Assembly (NCBI GenBank): GCA_937959285.1
Contig: CALGAR010000134.1
Span: forward strand, 20,224-84,223
From: an uncultured Bryobacterales bacterium
Lineage (GTDB): Bacteria > Acidobacteriota > Terriglobia > Bryobacterales > Bryobacteraceae
Length of the DNA: 64,000 nucleotides
Reading direction: 5' to 3'
Below the pieces are notes generated by a model. The model did not search any database. It had not been told where the DNA came from and saw nothing but the letters and a program-made list of their open reading frames with translations. A program made the translations under genes and the position numbers. The stretch's first letter is position 1. The number at the start of each line of letters is the position of its first letter. Shown in pieces: positions 7,318 to 16,005 of this stretch.

Positions 7318-8658
7318 TTGCGCTATCTACCGAAGTCCGATTCCGAACGCCAGGAGATGCTTGCCGTCTGCGGCCTGCAATCTCTTGAGGAGCTCTACCG
7401 TCAGCTTCCGCCAGACGTGCTTCTCGACCGCCCGCTCGCGATCGAGCCAGGGAAGTCCGAATACGAAATTGTGGAGTACTTCCGCGCGAGGGGCGCTGAG
7501 AACGCCAATGGATATCCCTCGTTTCTCGGAGGTGGCGTCTACTACCACTACCGTCCGGTAGTTGTCGACACCGTCGTTTCTCGCGGTGAGTTCCTTACGT
7601 CCTACACGCCGTACCAGCCGGAAATCGCGCAAGGAACACTCACGACGATCTTCGAGTTCCAGACCATGATTTGCCAGCTTACGGGCATGGACGCCGCGAA
7701 TGCCTCCATGTACGACGGCTCGTCGGCCGTTCCGGAAGCGGCGATGATGGCGGTTCGCATTACGGGCCGCAACAAGACGCTGGTGGCGCAAAACGTCCAC
7801 CCGGAGTACCGGCAGGTGCTGCGAACCTACGCGATGCACCAGGGGATGCCGATCGAGGAATTCGCGTTCGACCAAGCCGCGGGAGCAGCGGACCTCGAGG
7901 ACCTGGAGCGGCGGCTGGACGCGGATACGGCCGCGGTTATTATCCAGACCCCCAACTTCTTCGGCGTTATCGAGAACGTAAAGGCAGCCGCGGAGCTCGC
8001 GCACAAGCAGGGCGCACTGCTGATCGTCGTCTTCACGGAAGCTGTATCGCTCGGGTTGCTCGAACCGCCAAGAGATGCGGACATCGTCGCCGGCGAACTG
8101 CAATCGTTCGCGATTCCTCCCAGCTACGGGGGGCCCTTTGCAGGCATCCTTGCGACCAGGGAGAAGTATCTTCGACAGTTGCCCGGCCGCCTGGTCGGTG
8201 AAACCAAGGACTCGGAGGGAAGGCGCGCCTTCTGCCTGACTCTCTCCACCCGCGAGCAGCACATCCGCCGTGAGAAGGCGACGTCCAACATCTGCACGAA
8301 TCAGGCGCTGATTGCTCTGATGGCGACCGTCTTCCTCAGCCTTTACGGGAAGCGCGGTCTGCGCGAGCTTGCCGAGCAGAACCTGGCCAAGGCGCACTAC
8401 CTGGCAAAGGACATGAAGAGGCGCTTTAGCGGTCCCTTCTTTAACGAGTTTGTCGTGCAGTGCAACGGCCGGACGCCGGAGGCTGTCAACGAGGCGCTCT
8501 TGCAGCGCAAGATCATCGGGGGTCTGCCGCTCGGCCGCTGGTACCCGTCGCTTGCGGACTGCATGCTCCTGTGCGCTACGGAGATGTCGCGCCGCGAGCA
8601 CATGAACACGGTGAGGGAAGTTCTTCAGAATGTGCCGGAGGCAGCGCACGTAAGATGA
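7318..8658 (+). CDS. gcvPA: Glycine dehydrogenase (decarboxylating) subunit 1
   Basis: N-terminal half of the split P-protein; with GcvPB it decarboxylates glycine and loads H-protein. 446 residues, as in other two-subunit systems. The family opening MRYLPKSDSERQEML fixes the start at a TTG (7318) with AGGGCAG just upstream. Other blocks are SFLGGGVYYHYRP, YTPYQPEIAQGTL, MYDGSSAVPEAAMM and ICTNQALIALMATV. The TGA stop overlaps the gcvPB ATG (ATGA). This subunit lacks the PLP lysine, as expected. Sure identification; only the rare start codon is of note. Confidence 0.96.
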   Translation: MRYLPKSDSERQEMLAVCGLQSLEELYRQLPPDVLLDRPLAIEPGKSEYEIVEYFRARGAENANGYPSFLGGGVYYHYRPVVVDTVVSRGEFLTSYTPYQPEIAQGTLTTIFEFQTMICQLTGMDAANASMYDGSSAVPEAAMMAVRITGRNKTLVAQNVHPEYRQVLRTYAMHQGMPIEEFAFDQAAGAADLEDLERRLDADTAAVIIQTPNFFGVIENVKAAAELAHKQGALLIVVFTEAVSLGLLEPPRDADIVAGELQSFAIPPSYGGPFAGILATREKYLRQLPGRLVGETKDSEGRRAFCLTLSTREQHIRREKATSNICTNQALIALMATVFLSLYGKRGLRELAEQNLAKAHYLAKDMKRRFSGPFFNEFVVQCNGRTPEAVNEALLQRKIIGGLPLGRWYPSLADCMLLCATEMSRREHMNTVREVLQNVPEAAHVR

Positions 8659-10157
8659 TTCGGAAGGTTTCACGACATATCACGCAAAACGAGCCGCTGC
8701 TTTTCGAAAGTAGTTCGCCCGGCAAGAAGGGGTATCAGCTCCCTGACCTTGACGTTCCGGCAGTGGACCCCGCCGAGGCGCTTGGCGCGGAAAACGTCCG
8801 TGGAGAGATTGAAGACTTTCCCGAGGTGAGCGAGGTCGAAGTCGTACGCCACTTCACACGTCTGTCGACGTGGAATTACGGAATTGACCTGGGGCTGTTT
8901 CCTCTCGGCTCCTGCACCATGAAGTACAACCCGCGGGTGAACGAGGCGGTCGCCCGGACCGAGGGGCTACTGTGGGCTCACCCGTACCAGCCGGAGGCGC
9001 TGTCACAGGGCGCAATGGAAATCATCGCCCGCCTGGAGGCGGCTCTGGCGGAGATCACGGGCATGGATGCGGTAACGCTCCAGCCCGCGGCCGGAGCCCA
9101 TGGCGAAATGACGGGCATCATGCTCATTCGCGCCTACCACGAATCGAAGGGCAACCCGCGGAAGAAGATTCTCATTCCGGATTCTGCCCACGGCACAAAT
9201 CCCGCGACGGCGACGATGGTCGGCTATACGGTCCAAAACATCAAGTCGAATGATCGCGGGATGGTGGACGTCGAGTCGCTGGCGTCAATCGTCGATGAGG
9301 ACGTCGCCGGCCTGATGGTGACAAATCCCAACACGGTGGGCGTGTTTGAAGGCGACATTGTCCGGATTGCAGGCATCCTGCATGAAAAGGGCGCGCAGGT
9401 GTACATGGACGGCGCGAACATGAACGCGCTTGTGGGCATCACGCGTCCGGGCGATTTCGGCATCGATGTCATGCACCTGAACCTGCACAAGACGTTCTCG
9501 ACGCCGCACGGCGGAGGCGGACCAGGCGCGGGACCGGTGGCCGTAAAGAGCCATCTGGAGCCTTTCCTGCCGATCCCCCGGCTTCGGAGCGAGAACGACC
9601 AGTGGCGCTGGGATTACGACCGGCCGCAGACGATCGGACGGGTGCGCGCTTTCTATGGCAATTTCGGCGTGCTGGTTCGGGCCCTGGCCTACATCATGGC
9701 CCACGGCGGCGAAGGGCTCCGAAACGCTACGCTCGATGCGCTGCTTAACGCCAACTATATTCGGAAGCTGCTTGAGCCCTACTATCAGATCGCGTATCAG
9801 GCTCCGAGCATGCACGAATGCGTCTTCAGCGACGACCGGCAGGCCAAGCGCGGCGTTCGCACCGGCGACATCGCCAAGCGCTTGATCGACTACGGATTCC
9901 ACCCCTATACGGTCAGCTTCCCGCTGATTGTCCGCGGCGCGATGATGATCGAGCCGACAGAGACCGAGAGCAAAGCCGAGCTCGACCTCTTCGTCGATGC
10001 GCTGATCTCGATTGCGAAGGAAGTGGAGGAGAATCCTGAGCTGGTGCTCAAGGCTCCTCATAGCACGAGGATCAGCCGCGTAGACGAGGTGACGGCGGCG
10101 CGCAAGCCCATCCTTCGCTGGAAGCCCGCTCCAAAGGCGAGCCAAGCCGCGGATTAG
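8655..10157 (+). CDS. gcvPB: Glycine dehydrogenase (decarboxylating) subunit 2, PLP-binding
   Basis: Catalytic C-terminal half of the split P-protein. 500 residues. The PLP Schiff-base residue is Lys279 in HLNLHKTFSTPHGGGGPG. Also visible are LGSCTMKYNP, QPAAGAHGE and IPDSAHGTNPAT, all classical P-protein blocks. The in-frame opening extends upstream to 8460, but the ATG at 8655 overlapping the gcvPA stop is the natural start (MIRKVSRHITQNEPLLFE). It ends the gcv operon; a new start signal lies right behind it for the next gene. Confidence 0.96.
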   Translation: MIRKVSRHITQNEPLLFESSSPGKKGYQLPDLDVPAVDPAEALGAENVRGEIEDFPEVSEVEVVRHFTRLSTWNYGIDLGLFPLGSCTMKYNPRVNEAVARTEGLLWAHPYQPEALSQGAMEIIARLEAALAEITGMDAVTLQPAAGAHGEMTGIMLIRAYHESKGNPRKKILIPDSAHGTNPATATMVGYTVQNIKSNDRGMVDVESLASIVDEDVAGLMVTNPNTVGVFEGDIVRIAGILHEKGAQVYMDGANMNALVGITRPGDFGIDVMHLNLHKTFSTPHGGGGPGAGPVAVKSHLEPFLPIPRLRSENDQWRWDYDRPQTIGRVRAFYGNFGVLVRALAYIMAHGGEGLRNATLDALLNANYIRKLLEPYYQIAYQAPSMHECVFSDDRQAKRGVRTGDIAKRLIDYGFHPYTVSFPLIVRGAMMIEPTETESKAELDLFVDALISIAKEVEENPELVLKAPHSTRISRVDEVTAARKPILRWKPAPKASQAAD

Positions 10158-10163
10158 TATCAT
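10158..10163 (+). promoter_or_regulatory. Candidate -10 box for the GT39-like gene
   Basis: TATCAT starts at the gcvPB stop and ends six bases before the GTG at 10170. No Shine-Dalgarno is present. The same TATCAT-N6-GTG arrangement occurs at 20702-20716, supporting a leaderless start. The -35 region is not recognisable. Confidence 0.35.
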
Positions 10164-10169
10164 TATCGC

Positions 10170-12059
10170 GTGCGGCAAATTCTTGCGACGGTAGCCCTGG
10201 TTCTGCTGATTCGCCTGCCGTTTCTGAATCAGCCGATCCAGGGTGATGACGTTTATTATCTGGCCGGAGCTCAGCACGCGCAGATTGATCCAGCTCACCC
10301 CAGCCACGCCCGGTATGTCTTCCTCGGCGATGAGGTCGACATGCGGGGCCATCCGCATCCGCCTCTGAATGCCTGGGTTCTCGGCGCCATTCTGGCTGCG
10401 ATTCAAGACGTCCGGGAAGTTCCGTTTCACGGCGCATACATTGTCTTCTCTCTAATCGCCGCGCTGGCCATGCTGTCCCTGTCGCGGCGGTTTGTCCCGG
10501 ACCGCCCGCTTTGGGCTGTCGCCCTCTTTCTTGCAACCCCTGCCTTCGTCGTGAACGGCAACTCGCTCGAATCGGACTTGCCGTTTCTGGCATTCTGGAT
10601 GGCCGGCATCGCGTTATTTATACGCTCAGCCGACCGCCAGTCCGGCCGGCTCCTGCTCGGCTCGATCCTGTGTCTGGCCCTGGCTGCGCTCGCCGCATAC
10701 CAGTCCGTTGTGGTCGTGCCGATCCTCTGGCTTTATCTGTGGGAGCGAAAGCGTAGCTGGAAGCCGGGCTGGGCAGCCGCTCTCACTCCTCTGCTGGTGC
10801 TTGGTCTTTGGCAGGCTTTCGAAAGACTGTCGACGGGCGCTCTCCCAGCCCAGGTTCTAGCTGGGCACTTCCAAACCTACAACCTGCAATCTGCTAGCGC
10901 GAAGCTGAAGAATGCAGCGGCCCTGACAGGTCACCTTGGATGGGTTGTGTTCCCCGCTCTGGCCATTGCAGCTTTTGGGCGCCGGTGGATACCCGCGGCG
11001 GTTGCCGCGGCTGCCGGCGCATTCATCGATCCTCACCCTCTCTTCTGGACATCGTTCGGAGTGGGAGCGCTCGTGATTGTCTGGTGCATTGAACACTGGC
11101 GCGACTTCCTGGCCCGCTGGGTGCTGATCTTCTTCGCCGCGGCGCTGGTGCTGTTCTTTGCGGGTTCCGCGCGCTATCTGCTGCCTCTCGCAGCGCCTGT
11201 AGCGATGCTCACTGTCCTGAAAGCGCCGAAGAAGCTGCTTGCTCCGGCGTTCGCCTGCCAACTCGCATTCAGCCTGATGCTGAGCTGGCTGAGTTATCAG
11301 CATTGGGACGGCTACCGTCAGTTCGTGCGGACTCTGCGGCCCGAGCTCGAGTCTAAGCGCAGCTGGATCAACGGCGAGTGGGGTTTGCGTTTCTATGCAG
11401 AGGCGGAGGGCGGTCTTGCACTGCGCCGCGGACAGGCGGTCCAGCCTGGAGACCTTGTGCTTTCCAGTGCGCTCGCCTATCCCATCCCGTTTACTACCGG
11501 CGGAGGCCGCCTCGTTCCTTATCGGGAGCAGGAGATCCGGCCCACACTGCCGTTTCGCTTGATCGCTCTTGGCACGCGATCCGGCTACTCTTCGGTGGAT
11601 TTCGGACTGCGCCCGTTTGATATTTCCTGGTCGCCTGTCGACAAAGTGCGGGCTGAAATCGTCGTGCAAGCTCAGCCGGAGCTCGAATTCCTGCCAATGA
11701 ATGCCCCGCAGGCGTCGAACCAGATCGTAAGCGGCGTGTTCGAGCTGGAAAACGGTCAATGGCGGTGGATGACGGATCGAGCCTCATTTCTGCTGAAAGC
11801 GCCAGCGCAGCCGAAGCCGGTCCGCGTGGAGTTCTATATTCCAGAACCCGCTCCAGCCCGTCTTGTTGAAGTAACGTTGGATGGCCAGCGCGCAGGTGAG
11901 CTATTAGTCGACAAAAGCGGCCCCTACCAGATCACGACGCCGCCGCTGAAAGCCGCTGGCGACACGGCAACGCTCGTCATCACGGCGGATAAGACCTTTT
12001 CTGTTCCCGGTGACCACCGTCGATTGGGCGTCATTCTGTCGGCTGTCGGATTTCAGTGA
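10170..12059 (+). CDS. Polytopic membrane glycosyltransferase, GT39/PMT-like
   Basis: Probably transfers a sugar from a polyprenyl-phosphate donor at the periplasmic face. The first TM helix is followed by PIQGDDVYYLAG, whose DD pair matches the acidic catalytic motif in the first loop of PMT/ArnT-like enzymes; HPHPPLNAWVLGAI nearby also fits. About ten hydrophobic segments fill residues 80-390 and a soluble beta-rich domain occupies the last 250. 629 residues. GTG start placed by the -10 position. The last 29 bases overlap the convergent GT9 gene. Acceptor and sugar are unknown. Confidence 0.75.
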   Translation: MRQILATVALVLLIRLPFLNQPIQGDDVYYLAGAQHAQIDPAHPSHARYVFLGDEVDMRGHPHPPLNAWVLGAILAAIQDVREVPFHGAYIVFSLIAALAMLSLSRRFVPDRPLWAVALFLATPAFVVNGNSLESDLPFLAFWMAGIALFIRSADRQSGRLLLGSILCLALAALAAYQSVVVVPILWLYLWERKRSWKPGWAAALTPLLVLGLWQAFERLSTGALPAQVLAGHFQTYNLQSASAKLKNAAALTGHLGWVVFPALAIAAFGRRWIPAAVAAAAGAFIDPHPLFWTSFGVGALVIVWCIEHWRDFLARWVLIFFAAALVLFFAGSARYLLPLAAPVAMLTVLKAPKKLLAPAFACQLAFSLMLSWLSYQHWDGYRQFVRTLRPELESKRSWINGEWGLRFYAEAEGGLALRRGQAVQPGDLVLSSALAYPIPFTTGGGRLVPYREQEIRPTLPFRLIALGTRSGYSSVDFGLRPFDISWSPVDKVRAEIVVQAQPELEFLPMNAPQASNQIVSGVFELENGQWRWMTDRASFLLKAPAQPKPVRVEFYIPEPAPARLVEVTLDGQRAGELLVDKSGPYQITTPPLKAAGDTATLVITADKTFSVPGDHRRLGVILSAVGFQ

Positions 12060-12864
12060 GGACAGCGCAGAGGACCTCATCCACCGAAATGTTGTTCATG
12101 GAGTCCCCACGGATCATCCTCACCCGCGGACCGCGCGGAGCCCAGGTTGCCGGGTCGGTGGGTCCGAAGAGCGCAATCACAGGAGTGCCGGCGGCTGCGG
12201 CAAGGTGAGTGATTCCGCTGTCGTTGCCAATGTAAATGCGGGCGCCGGCGAGGTTGCATGCGAGTTCGTAAAGATCGTCGATTCGCGTCGCTCCATCAAG
12301 TGGATCCTCCGGCCCTGCGAGCCACTGCACTGGCAACTTTGGCTTAAGCCGTTCCGCCAGCTGCCGGTAACGCTCAAGGGGCCAATTCTTCTTCTGGCTC
12401 CCTGAGAAGGGATGAATGACAGCGAAAGCCCTTTCGCGCGGAGGACAGTCGATCCGGGGGAAGGGCGGAAGCGGCTGACCGCCTGCCTCCAGAGCGTGTC
12501 TCAGGAAGAAATCTACGGCGTGGATGCCGCCGTCAGGAGGAGGCAGGGCAGGGAAGAACCGGAACGGAAGACGGAGCGCTGTTACTCGTTCGATGAATTC
12601 AGCGCGATTTGACCCGTACCAGGAGATGATGCTGTCAAAGCTGCGGAGCCGTTCCAGCAGCCGTTCCGGGAGGGCAACGTCCGGCAACTCGAGAAGGTTG
12701 AGACCGGTAGAAACGATGGAGGACGTACGGTCGGCGAAGCGAAACAGCGGAAGCACGGCCTCGGGCGCCCAAACTTCCGTATAGCTTGCGCGCAGAGATT
12801 CGAGCGCGGGCAGTGAAAGAATGCAATCGCCGATTGCCCCGGGGCGGATCAGCAGTCGTCGCAA
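12031..12864 (-). CDS. Glycosyltransferase family 9 (heptosyltransferase-like)
   Basis: Belongs to the ADP-heptose:LPS heptosyltransferase family, GT-B fold. Opening RLLIRPGAIGDCILSLPAL is the family N-terminal motif, and the C-terminal nucleotide-sugar site shows YIGNDSGITHLAAAAGTP followed by VIALFGPTDPATWAPRGP. At 277 residues it is short for the family (usually 320-350), mostly between the two Rossmann halves. The TTG start adjoins the stop of the DsbD-alpha-like gene one base away. Likely role in lipopolysaccharide core or another surface glycan; substrate not readable. Confidence 0.88.
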   Translation of the reverse strand: MRRLLIRPGAIGDCILSLPALESLRASYTEVWAPEAVLPLFRFADRTSSIVSTGLNLLELPDVALPERLLERLRSFDSIISWYGSNRAEFIERVTALRLPFRFFPALPPPDGGIHAVDFFLRHALEAGGQPLPPFPRIDCPPRERAFAVIHPFSGSQKKNWPLERYRQLAERLKPKLPVQWLAGPEDPLDGATRIDDLYELACNLAGARIYIGNDSGITHLAAAAGTPVIALFGPTDPATWAPRGPRVRMIRGDSMNNISVDEVLCAVLTEIRQPTE

Positions 12865-12865
12865 G

Positions 12866-13351
12866 CTACTGGATGATGACCGGAAGCTTCACTTCGATGG
12901 TCTTCGGCGGCAGACACGCGGTATCCGAGCAGGCCTGGTACCGCAGCTTCGCTGTAACGATGTTGGGACCAGCCGGTGCGGTCGCGGGTGCGACGAGCGT
13001 GGTTGCGATCCGAAAGTTGCCCGCGAACACGGACATGGGCTTCGGGTTGAACTCGAAAGTCTGCTTCTGCGCTTTGGGGTACTCGACTTTCTGCACCTTA
13101 ACGACGGACTCATTCCATGTCAGCTTTAGCGGGATCAAGTACGGATCGTCCGGCATGTCGCTGTTGACGTGGTAGCCGTCGCGGATGCTCAAGTCCAGCT
13201 TCACTACCATCGGAACGTCCCGCCGTAGCGTCACCTTTTGCGGCTCTGCAACGGAGAGAACGTTACTCCCCTGCGCTGGCAGGCTGTGCGGAAGCGTCAG
13301 AGCCATTAGAGCTAACGCCGGCAGAACTCTGAAGTAGTTGGATAATCTCAT
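12866..13351 (-). CDS. Exported DsbD N-terminal-domain-like protein
   Basis: Periplasmic protein resembling DsbD-alpha, the domain that passes electrons from the membrane reductase to periplasmic thiols. A signal peptide (about 1-26, cleavage after LPAQG-like) precedes an immunoglobulin-like domain with GYHVNSDMPDDPYLIPL and the redox pair Cys141/Cys146 in YQACSDTACLPP, the motif of DsbD-alpha. The membrane and gamma domains of DsbD are absent; the upstream neighbour supplies a thioredoxin domain. Its first 89 bases, coding the signal peptide, lie inside the C-terminal coding sequence of that neighbour in another frame. Confidence 0.85.
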   Translation of the reverse strand: MRLSNYFRVLPALALMALTLPHSLPAQGSNVLSVAEPQKVTLRRDVPMVVKLDLSIRDGYHVNSDMPDDPYLIPLKLTWNESVVKVQKVEYPKAQKQTFEFNPKPMSVFAGNFRIATTLVAPATAPAGPNIVTAKLRYQACSDTACLPPKTIEVKLPVIIQ

Positions 13352-13859
13352 TCTGGTAATTGCTCTTGCTAACTAGTCCGACATGGACCGAGGCAATGCG
13401 CCCGTTGCGGTCAAGAAGGAACGTTGTGGGGAGGGATTCGACGCCCCCGTACATCTGTGCTGTTGCGTCGTCGCCCAGTAGAACCCGGTAGTTCACCTTC
13501 TTCTCGGCAATATACGGCCTTACAACGTCCCAGCCTTCTTCATCGAGAGCGACGCCGAGGACAGCGAACCCCTGGTCCTTGTATTGATTCTCAAACTCGA
13601 TGAACCAGGGAATTTCCACTTTGCACGGGCCGCACCATGTCGCCCAGAAATTCAGGAGAACAACCTTGCCCCTGTAATCTGACAGCTTCACGGCTCTGCC
13701 GTCGGCGTCTTTTAGCGTGAAGTCGGGCGCGACCTTACGATCGCTTTCGGCTTTCAAATCCGCCGCGCTGACATTCGTCGCTTTCCTGTTACATCCCAGC
13801 GGGAATGCCATAGCAACTAACGCCAACGTCAGCAAGCCTCGTGAAATTGGACCTGGCAA
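13263..13859 (-). CDS. TlpA/ResA-like thioredoxin lipoprotein
   Basis: Membrane-anchored periplasmic thiol-disulfide oxidoreductase. A short hydrophobic stretch ends in the lipobox FPLGC, then a linker and an AhpC/TSA-thioredoxin domain with APDFTLKDADGRAVKLSDY, the redox centre FWATWCGPCKVEIPWF and the cis-Pro loop ESLPTTFLLDRNGRI. I place the start at the TTG at 13859 because GAGAGGAG ends six bases upstream; an earlier in-frame TTG at 13877 has no ribosome site. 198 residues. The C-terminal 25-30 residues are a Ser/Ala tail encoded where the next gene's signal peptide begins, so the tail may exist only because of the overlap. Confidence 0.88.
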   Translation of the reverse strand: MPGPISRGLLTLALVAMAFPLGCNRKATNVSAADLKAESDRKVAPDFTLKDADGRAVKLSDYRGKVVLLNFWATWCGPCKVEIPWFIEFENQYKDQGFAVLGVALDEEGWDVVRPYIAEKKVNYRVLLGDDATAQMYGGVESLPTTFLLDRNGRIASVHVGLVSKSNYQNEIIQLLQSSAGVSSNGSDASAQPASAGE

Positions 13860-13865
13860 AGGAAG

Positions 13866-13873
13866 CTCCTCTC
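13866..13873 (-). promoter_or_regulatory. Ribosome binding site deciding the TlpA-like start
   Basis: GAGAGGAG on the minus strand ends six bases before the TTG at 13859. It overlaps codons that an upstream TTG start (13877) would translate, so it argues for the shorter protein. Confidence 0.55.
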
Positions 13874-13877
13874 TCAA

Positions 13878-14495
13878 TTATATGGGGATCGGGCCGCCGG
13901 CAAGGGTATCCCGAAACCAGCGCCTGCGACGCTCCCGAAACAAGCGCGCGAGCGAGTATTCGCTGTGCCGCCGCTGGTTCGAGTATATCCGCGCCGCCGA
14001 GTCACAGAAGCTTTCGCAGACGTACTCCCTCCATCTTCTCGGATGTGTGATCGGATCCCCGGGATGCAAGAGCGTTTTCCGCATTTCCGCCGACCATCCC
14101 AGTTCACCCCGCGCGCGACGACGGATTTCCGACGCCAGCAGCGCACCAAACGATCTCCGGCGGGCGTTGCCCAGCCGCAGCCAGACAAAGTGAAAGAGTT
14201 CATGCACAAGAATCCGGGAAAGATTTCTTGGGTTCCGGAGGAGACCCGCTTCGAGCACGATACGCCGCTCGCGAAGAAACGCCGCGGCATGAACGCCAGT
14301 GCCCTTTACGCCGGCTGAGAGCAATTTACCCCGGTAGGCGCGCAGCGCCGGTAGAAACGACAAAGCAATCGGTTTCCCTTGAAGCGGCGGAAGGCCGGCA
14401 AGCGCGGTCGCGAGCAGCGGCCTGTACTCATCGAGATCCGGTGCAAGCTGAAGCTCGAATCCCGGCGTATCCTGCAATGTCGACATGGATCTCAT
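13878..14495 (-). CDS. Putative zincin-type metallopeptidase, uncharacterised
   Basis: A 205-residue protein with no signal peptide. Its one clear feature is HELFHFVW near residue 105, an HExxH zinc-binding motif in a helix, preceded by a hydrophobic strand (SRILVHELF). A possible third ligand is the Glu of REYVCESFCD about 60 residues later, as in gluzincin-like folds. The rest is Arg-rich. An alternative ATG is at 14486. Its stop lies 18 bases before the TlpA-like start, so the two are cotranscribed. I do not recognise a named family; peptidase activity is inferred only from the motif. Confidence 0.7.
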   Translation of the reverse strand: MRSMSTLQDTPGFELQLAPDLDEYRPLLATALAGLPPLQGKPIALSFLPALRAYRGKLLSAGVKGTGVHAAAFLRERRIVLEAGLLRNPRNLSRILVHELFHFVWLRLGNARRRSFGALLASEIRRRARGELGWSAEMRKTLLHPGDPITHPRRWREYVCESFCDSAARIYSNQRRHSEYSLARLFRERRRRWFRDTLAGGPIPI

Positions 14496-14563
14496 TGCCG
14501 GTCGATCCTGTTGTCAGCCGCGCCCGTCTTCCGCAATTGCCCGCTGCTCCAGAATGAATCTAT

Positions 14564-15523
14564 CTAATTCTTCGGCTCCTGGGCTTTCTGCGGCGAGAAG
14601 TACGAGGGCGTTTGAATTTCGACCTTCACCTGCTTGCCGAGGGATTCCAGCCATGCCTGCATCTGTTTATCACGAAGCTCCGTGGAAATCGCGCCCGCCG
14701 CCTGCTCATAGGTCTGCGAACCTGCCTCTTCTGCCCGGAAAATGTAGAAGCCGAACGGCTGGCGCACCGGATCGCTCACTTCGCCCGTCTTCAAGGCAAA
14801 GATCACGGCCTTAATGTGGTCCGGAATCCTGTCTCCCTTCTTGAACGTGCCGAAGTCGCCGTCTTTGGCTACAGAGTTCGGATCCTGGGAGTGCTCCTTC
14901 ACCAGCTTGACGAAATCCGCTCCGGCGCGTGCTTCCTTCACGATGCTCTTCGCCTTTTCCAGAGCTTCCGCTTCCGTCAGCACCTTCTTTTCCTTTCCGT
15001 CCTGAGGAGGCGGCGAGGAGCTGAACGGAATGTAAATGGCTTTGATCTTGACGAAGGTGTACTTATCCTTGTTGGCTTCGTAGTACTTCTTCACTTCTTC
15101 AGGCGGGACGACAAACTGGTTGTACTTGTGGTCCAGTTCGGCCTGATAAAGTACCTGCATCTTTGCATACTCGATCCGTTCCTTAAACGGGCTGACCTTC
15201 TCCAGACCTTGCTCTTCCGCCATTTTTGAAAGGGCCATTAACAACCCGTACTGCTGGAGGAACTCCTGAGGGTTTGAATTCATGTTCTGCTTCAGCACGG
15301 GAAAGGAGCTCGCAAGCACATCTAATTCACCGGCGGTGAACTTGCGCCCATCGACCGTTGCCACCACAGTGCTCGGAGTGATGAAGACAACCGGAACGGA
15401 CACACCCTGAGATTCCACAGGTTTCGTCTCAGCTGGTTTCGGAGCGGGCGGTTCTGCCGTGCTGGGAGCCTGCGCAAAAACAGCGGAGGCGAGAGCGATA
15501 CCGAAACAAAAGGGGAGTTTCAT
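14564..15523 (-). CDS. Exported parvulin-type peptidyl-prolyl isomerase (SurA/PrsA-like)
   Basis: Periplasmic folding factor for outer-membrane or secreted proteins. A signal peptide ends near FAQA (residue 18), followed by a Pro/Ala/Lys-rich linker, a SurA-N-like helical region (about 60-140) with ATVDGRKFTAGELDVL, and a rotamase domain (about 155-285) with VKLVKEHSQDPNSVAKDGDFG and KTGEVSDPVRQPFGFYIFRAEE, which are parvulin hallmarks. 319 residues, close to single-parvulin family members. It sits upstream of the thiol-redox cluster, all envelope maturation functions. Confidence 0.92.
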   Translation of the reverse strand: MKLPFCFGIALASAVFAQAPSTAEPPAPKPAETKPVESQGVSVPVVFITPSTVVATVDGRKFTAGELDVLASSFPVLKQNMNSNPQEFLQQYGLLMALSKMAEEQGLEKVSPFKERIEYAKMQVLYQAELDHKYNQFVVPPEEVKKYYEANKDKYTFVKIKAIYIPFSSSPPPQDGKEKKVLTEAEALEKAKSIVKEARAGADFVKLVKEHSQDPNSVAKDGDFGTFKKGDRIPDHIKAVIFALKTGEVSDPVRQPFGFYIFRAEEAGSQTYEQAAGAISTELRDKQMQAWLESLGKQVKVEIQTPSYFSPQKAQEPKN

Positions 15524-15593
15524 AGGCTTGCGGTAAACGCTCCGATTTTATCATGCGGCCTTGACCACCCTACATTTACAAGCGCTACATCGC

Positions 15594-15956
15594 TTACCTG
15601 GTGTCCCCGGCGGATTTGACACGCGCCTTGCGAATCCCTTGGGAAGCCCGTTCGCGCCCCTCTTTTGACACCTGGATTTTGTTGATCACCTGCCGCGCTC
15701 CCGCCGACTTGGCCATCCTTGTGGCAGCAGCCTTGCGCTGGACGACATCGGTCTTTCCAGTGATCGTTGCGGTTGTGCCCTTGACGTATACCTGAAACCC
15801 CTCGGAAGCTACTTTCGACTTCGAAAACCGTTCCAGGATTGCTTCTCTCAGAGCCTCATCGCGCAAACCGGGATTCGCCGCATTCTGCTGCGCCTGACCC
15901 GCCGCAGCGAGCAGTGAAGCAAGCAAGCACACGATAAGCACTGCAGCTTGTCTCAT
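15594..15956 (-). CDS. Exported BON-domain protein
   Basis: A 120-residue protein with a signal peptide (MRQAAVLIVCLLASLLAAAG) and one BON domain (about 30-95): DEALREAILERF, then VYVKGTTATITGKTDVVQRKAAA and GARQVINKIQV, the usual beta-alpha-beta pattern ending in a conserved V-x-N. BON domains bind phospholipid or sit in outer-membrane and osmotic-stress proteins. The C-terminus is short and basic. The ATG at 15956 is chosen because the earlier in-frame ATG would prefix non-signal residues. Divergent from the exported oxidoreductase with a 49-base gap. Confidence 0.85.
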   Translation of the reverse strand: MRQAAVLIVCLLASLLAAAGQAQQNAANPGLRDEALREAILERFSKSKVASEGFQVYVKGTTATITGKTDVVQRKAAATRMAKSAGARQVINKIQVSKEGRERASQGIRKARVKSAGDTR

Positions 15957-15993
15957 ACCGGCATTGTGTTCAGACGCGCCGAAACTTCTCGTG

Positions 15994-15999
15994 TATAAT
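15994..15999 (+). promoter_or_regulatory. Consensus -10 box for the Gfo/Idh/MocA gene
   Basis: TATAAT, a perfect consensus, ends six bases before the ATG at 16006. Transcription would start at or within one base of the A of the ATG. No Shine-Dalgarno exists in the intervening bases, so a leaderless mRNA is predicted. The -35 position (about 15971-15976) does not match TTGACA. Confidence 0.55.
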
Positions 16000-16005
16000 T
16001 CGCTC

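Noticed and set aside
7327..8673. A 448-residue open frame on the minus strand opposite gcvPA
   Set aside because: It is exactly antisense to a well-conserved gene, its residues are Arg/Leu-rich as in GC-rich shadow frames, and it has no family or ribosome site.
9285..10430. A 381-residue minus-strand frame opposite gcvPB and the GT39-like start
   Set aside because: Shadow of conserved genes; Arg/Asp/His-rich and without a recognisable domain.
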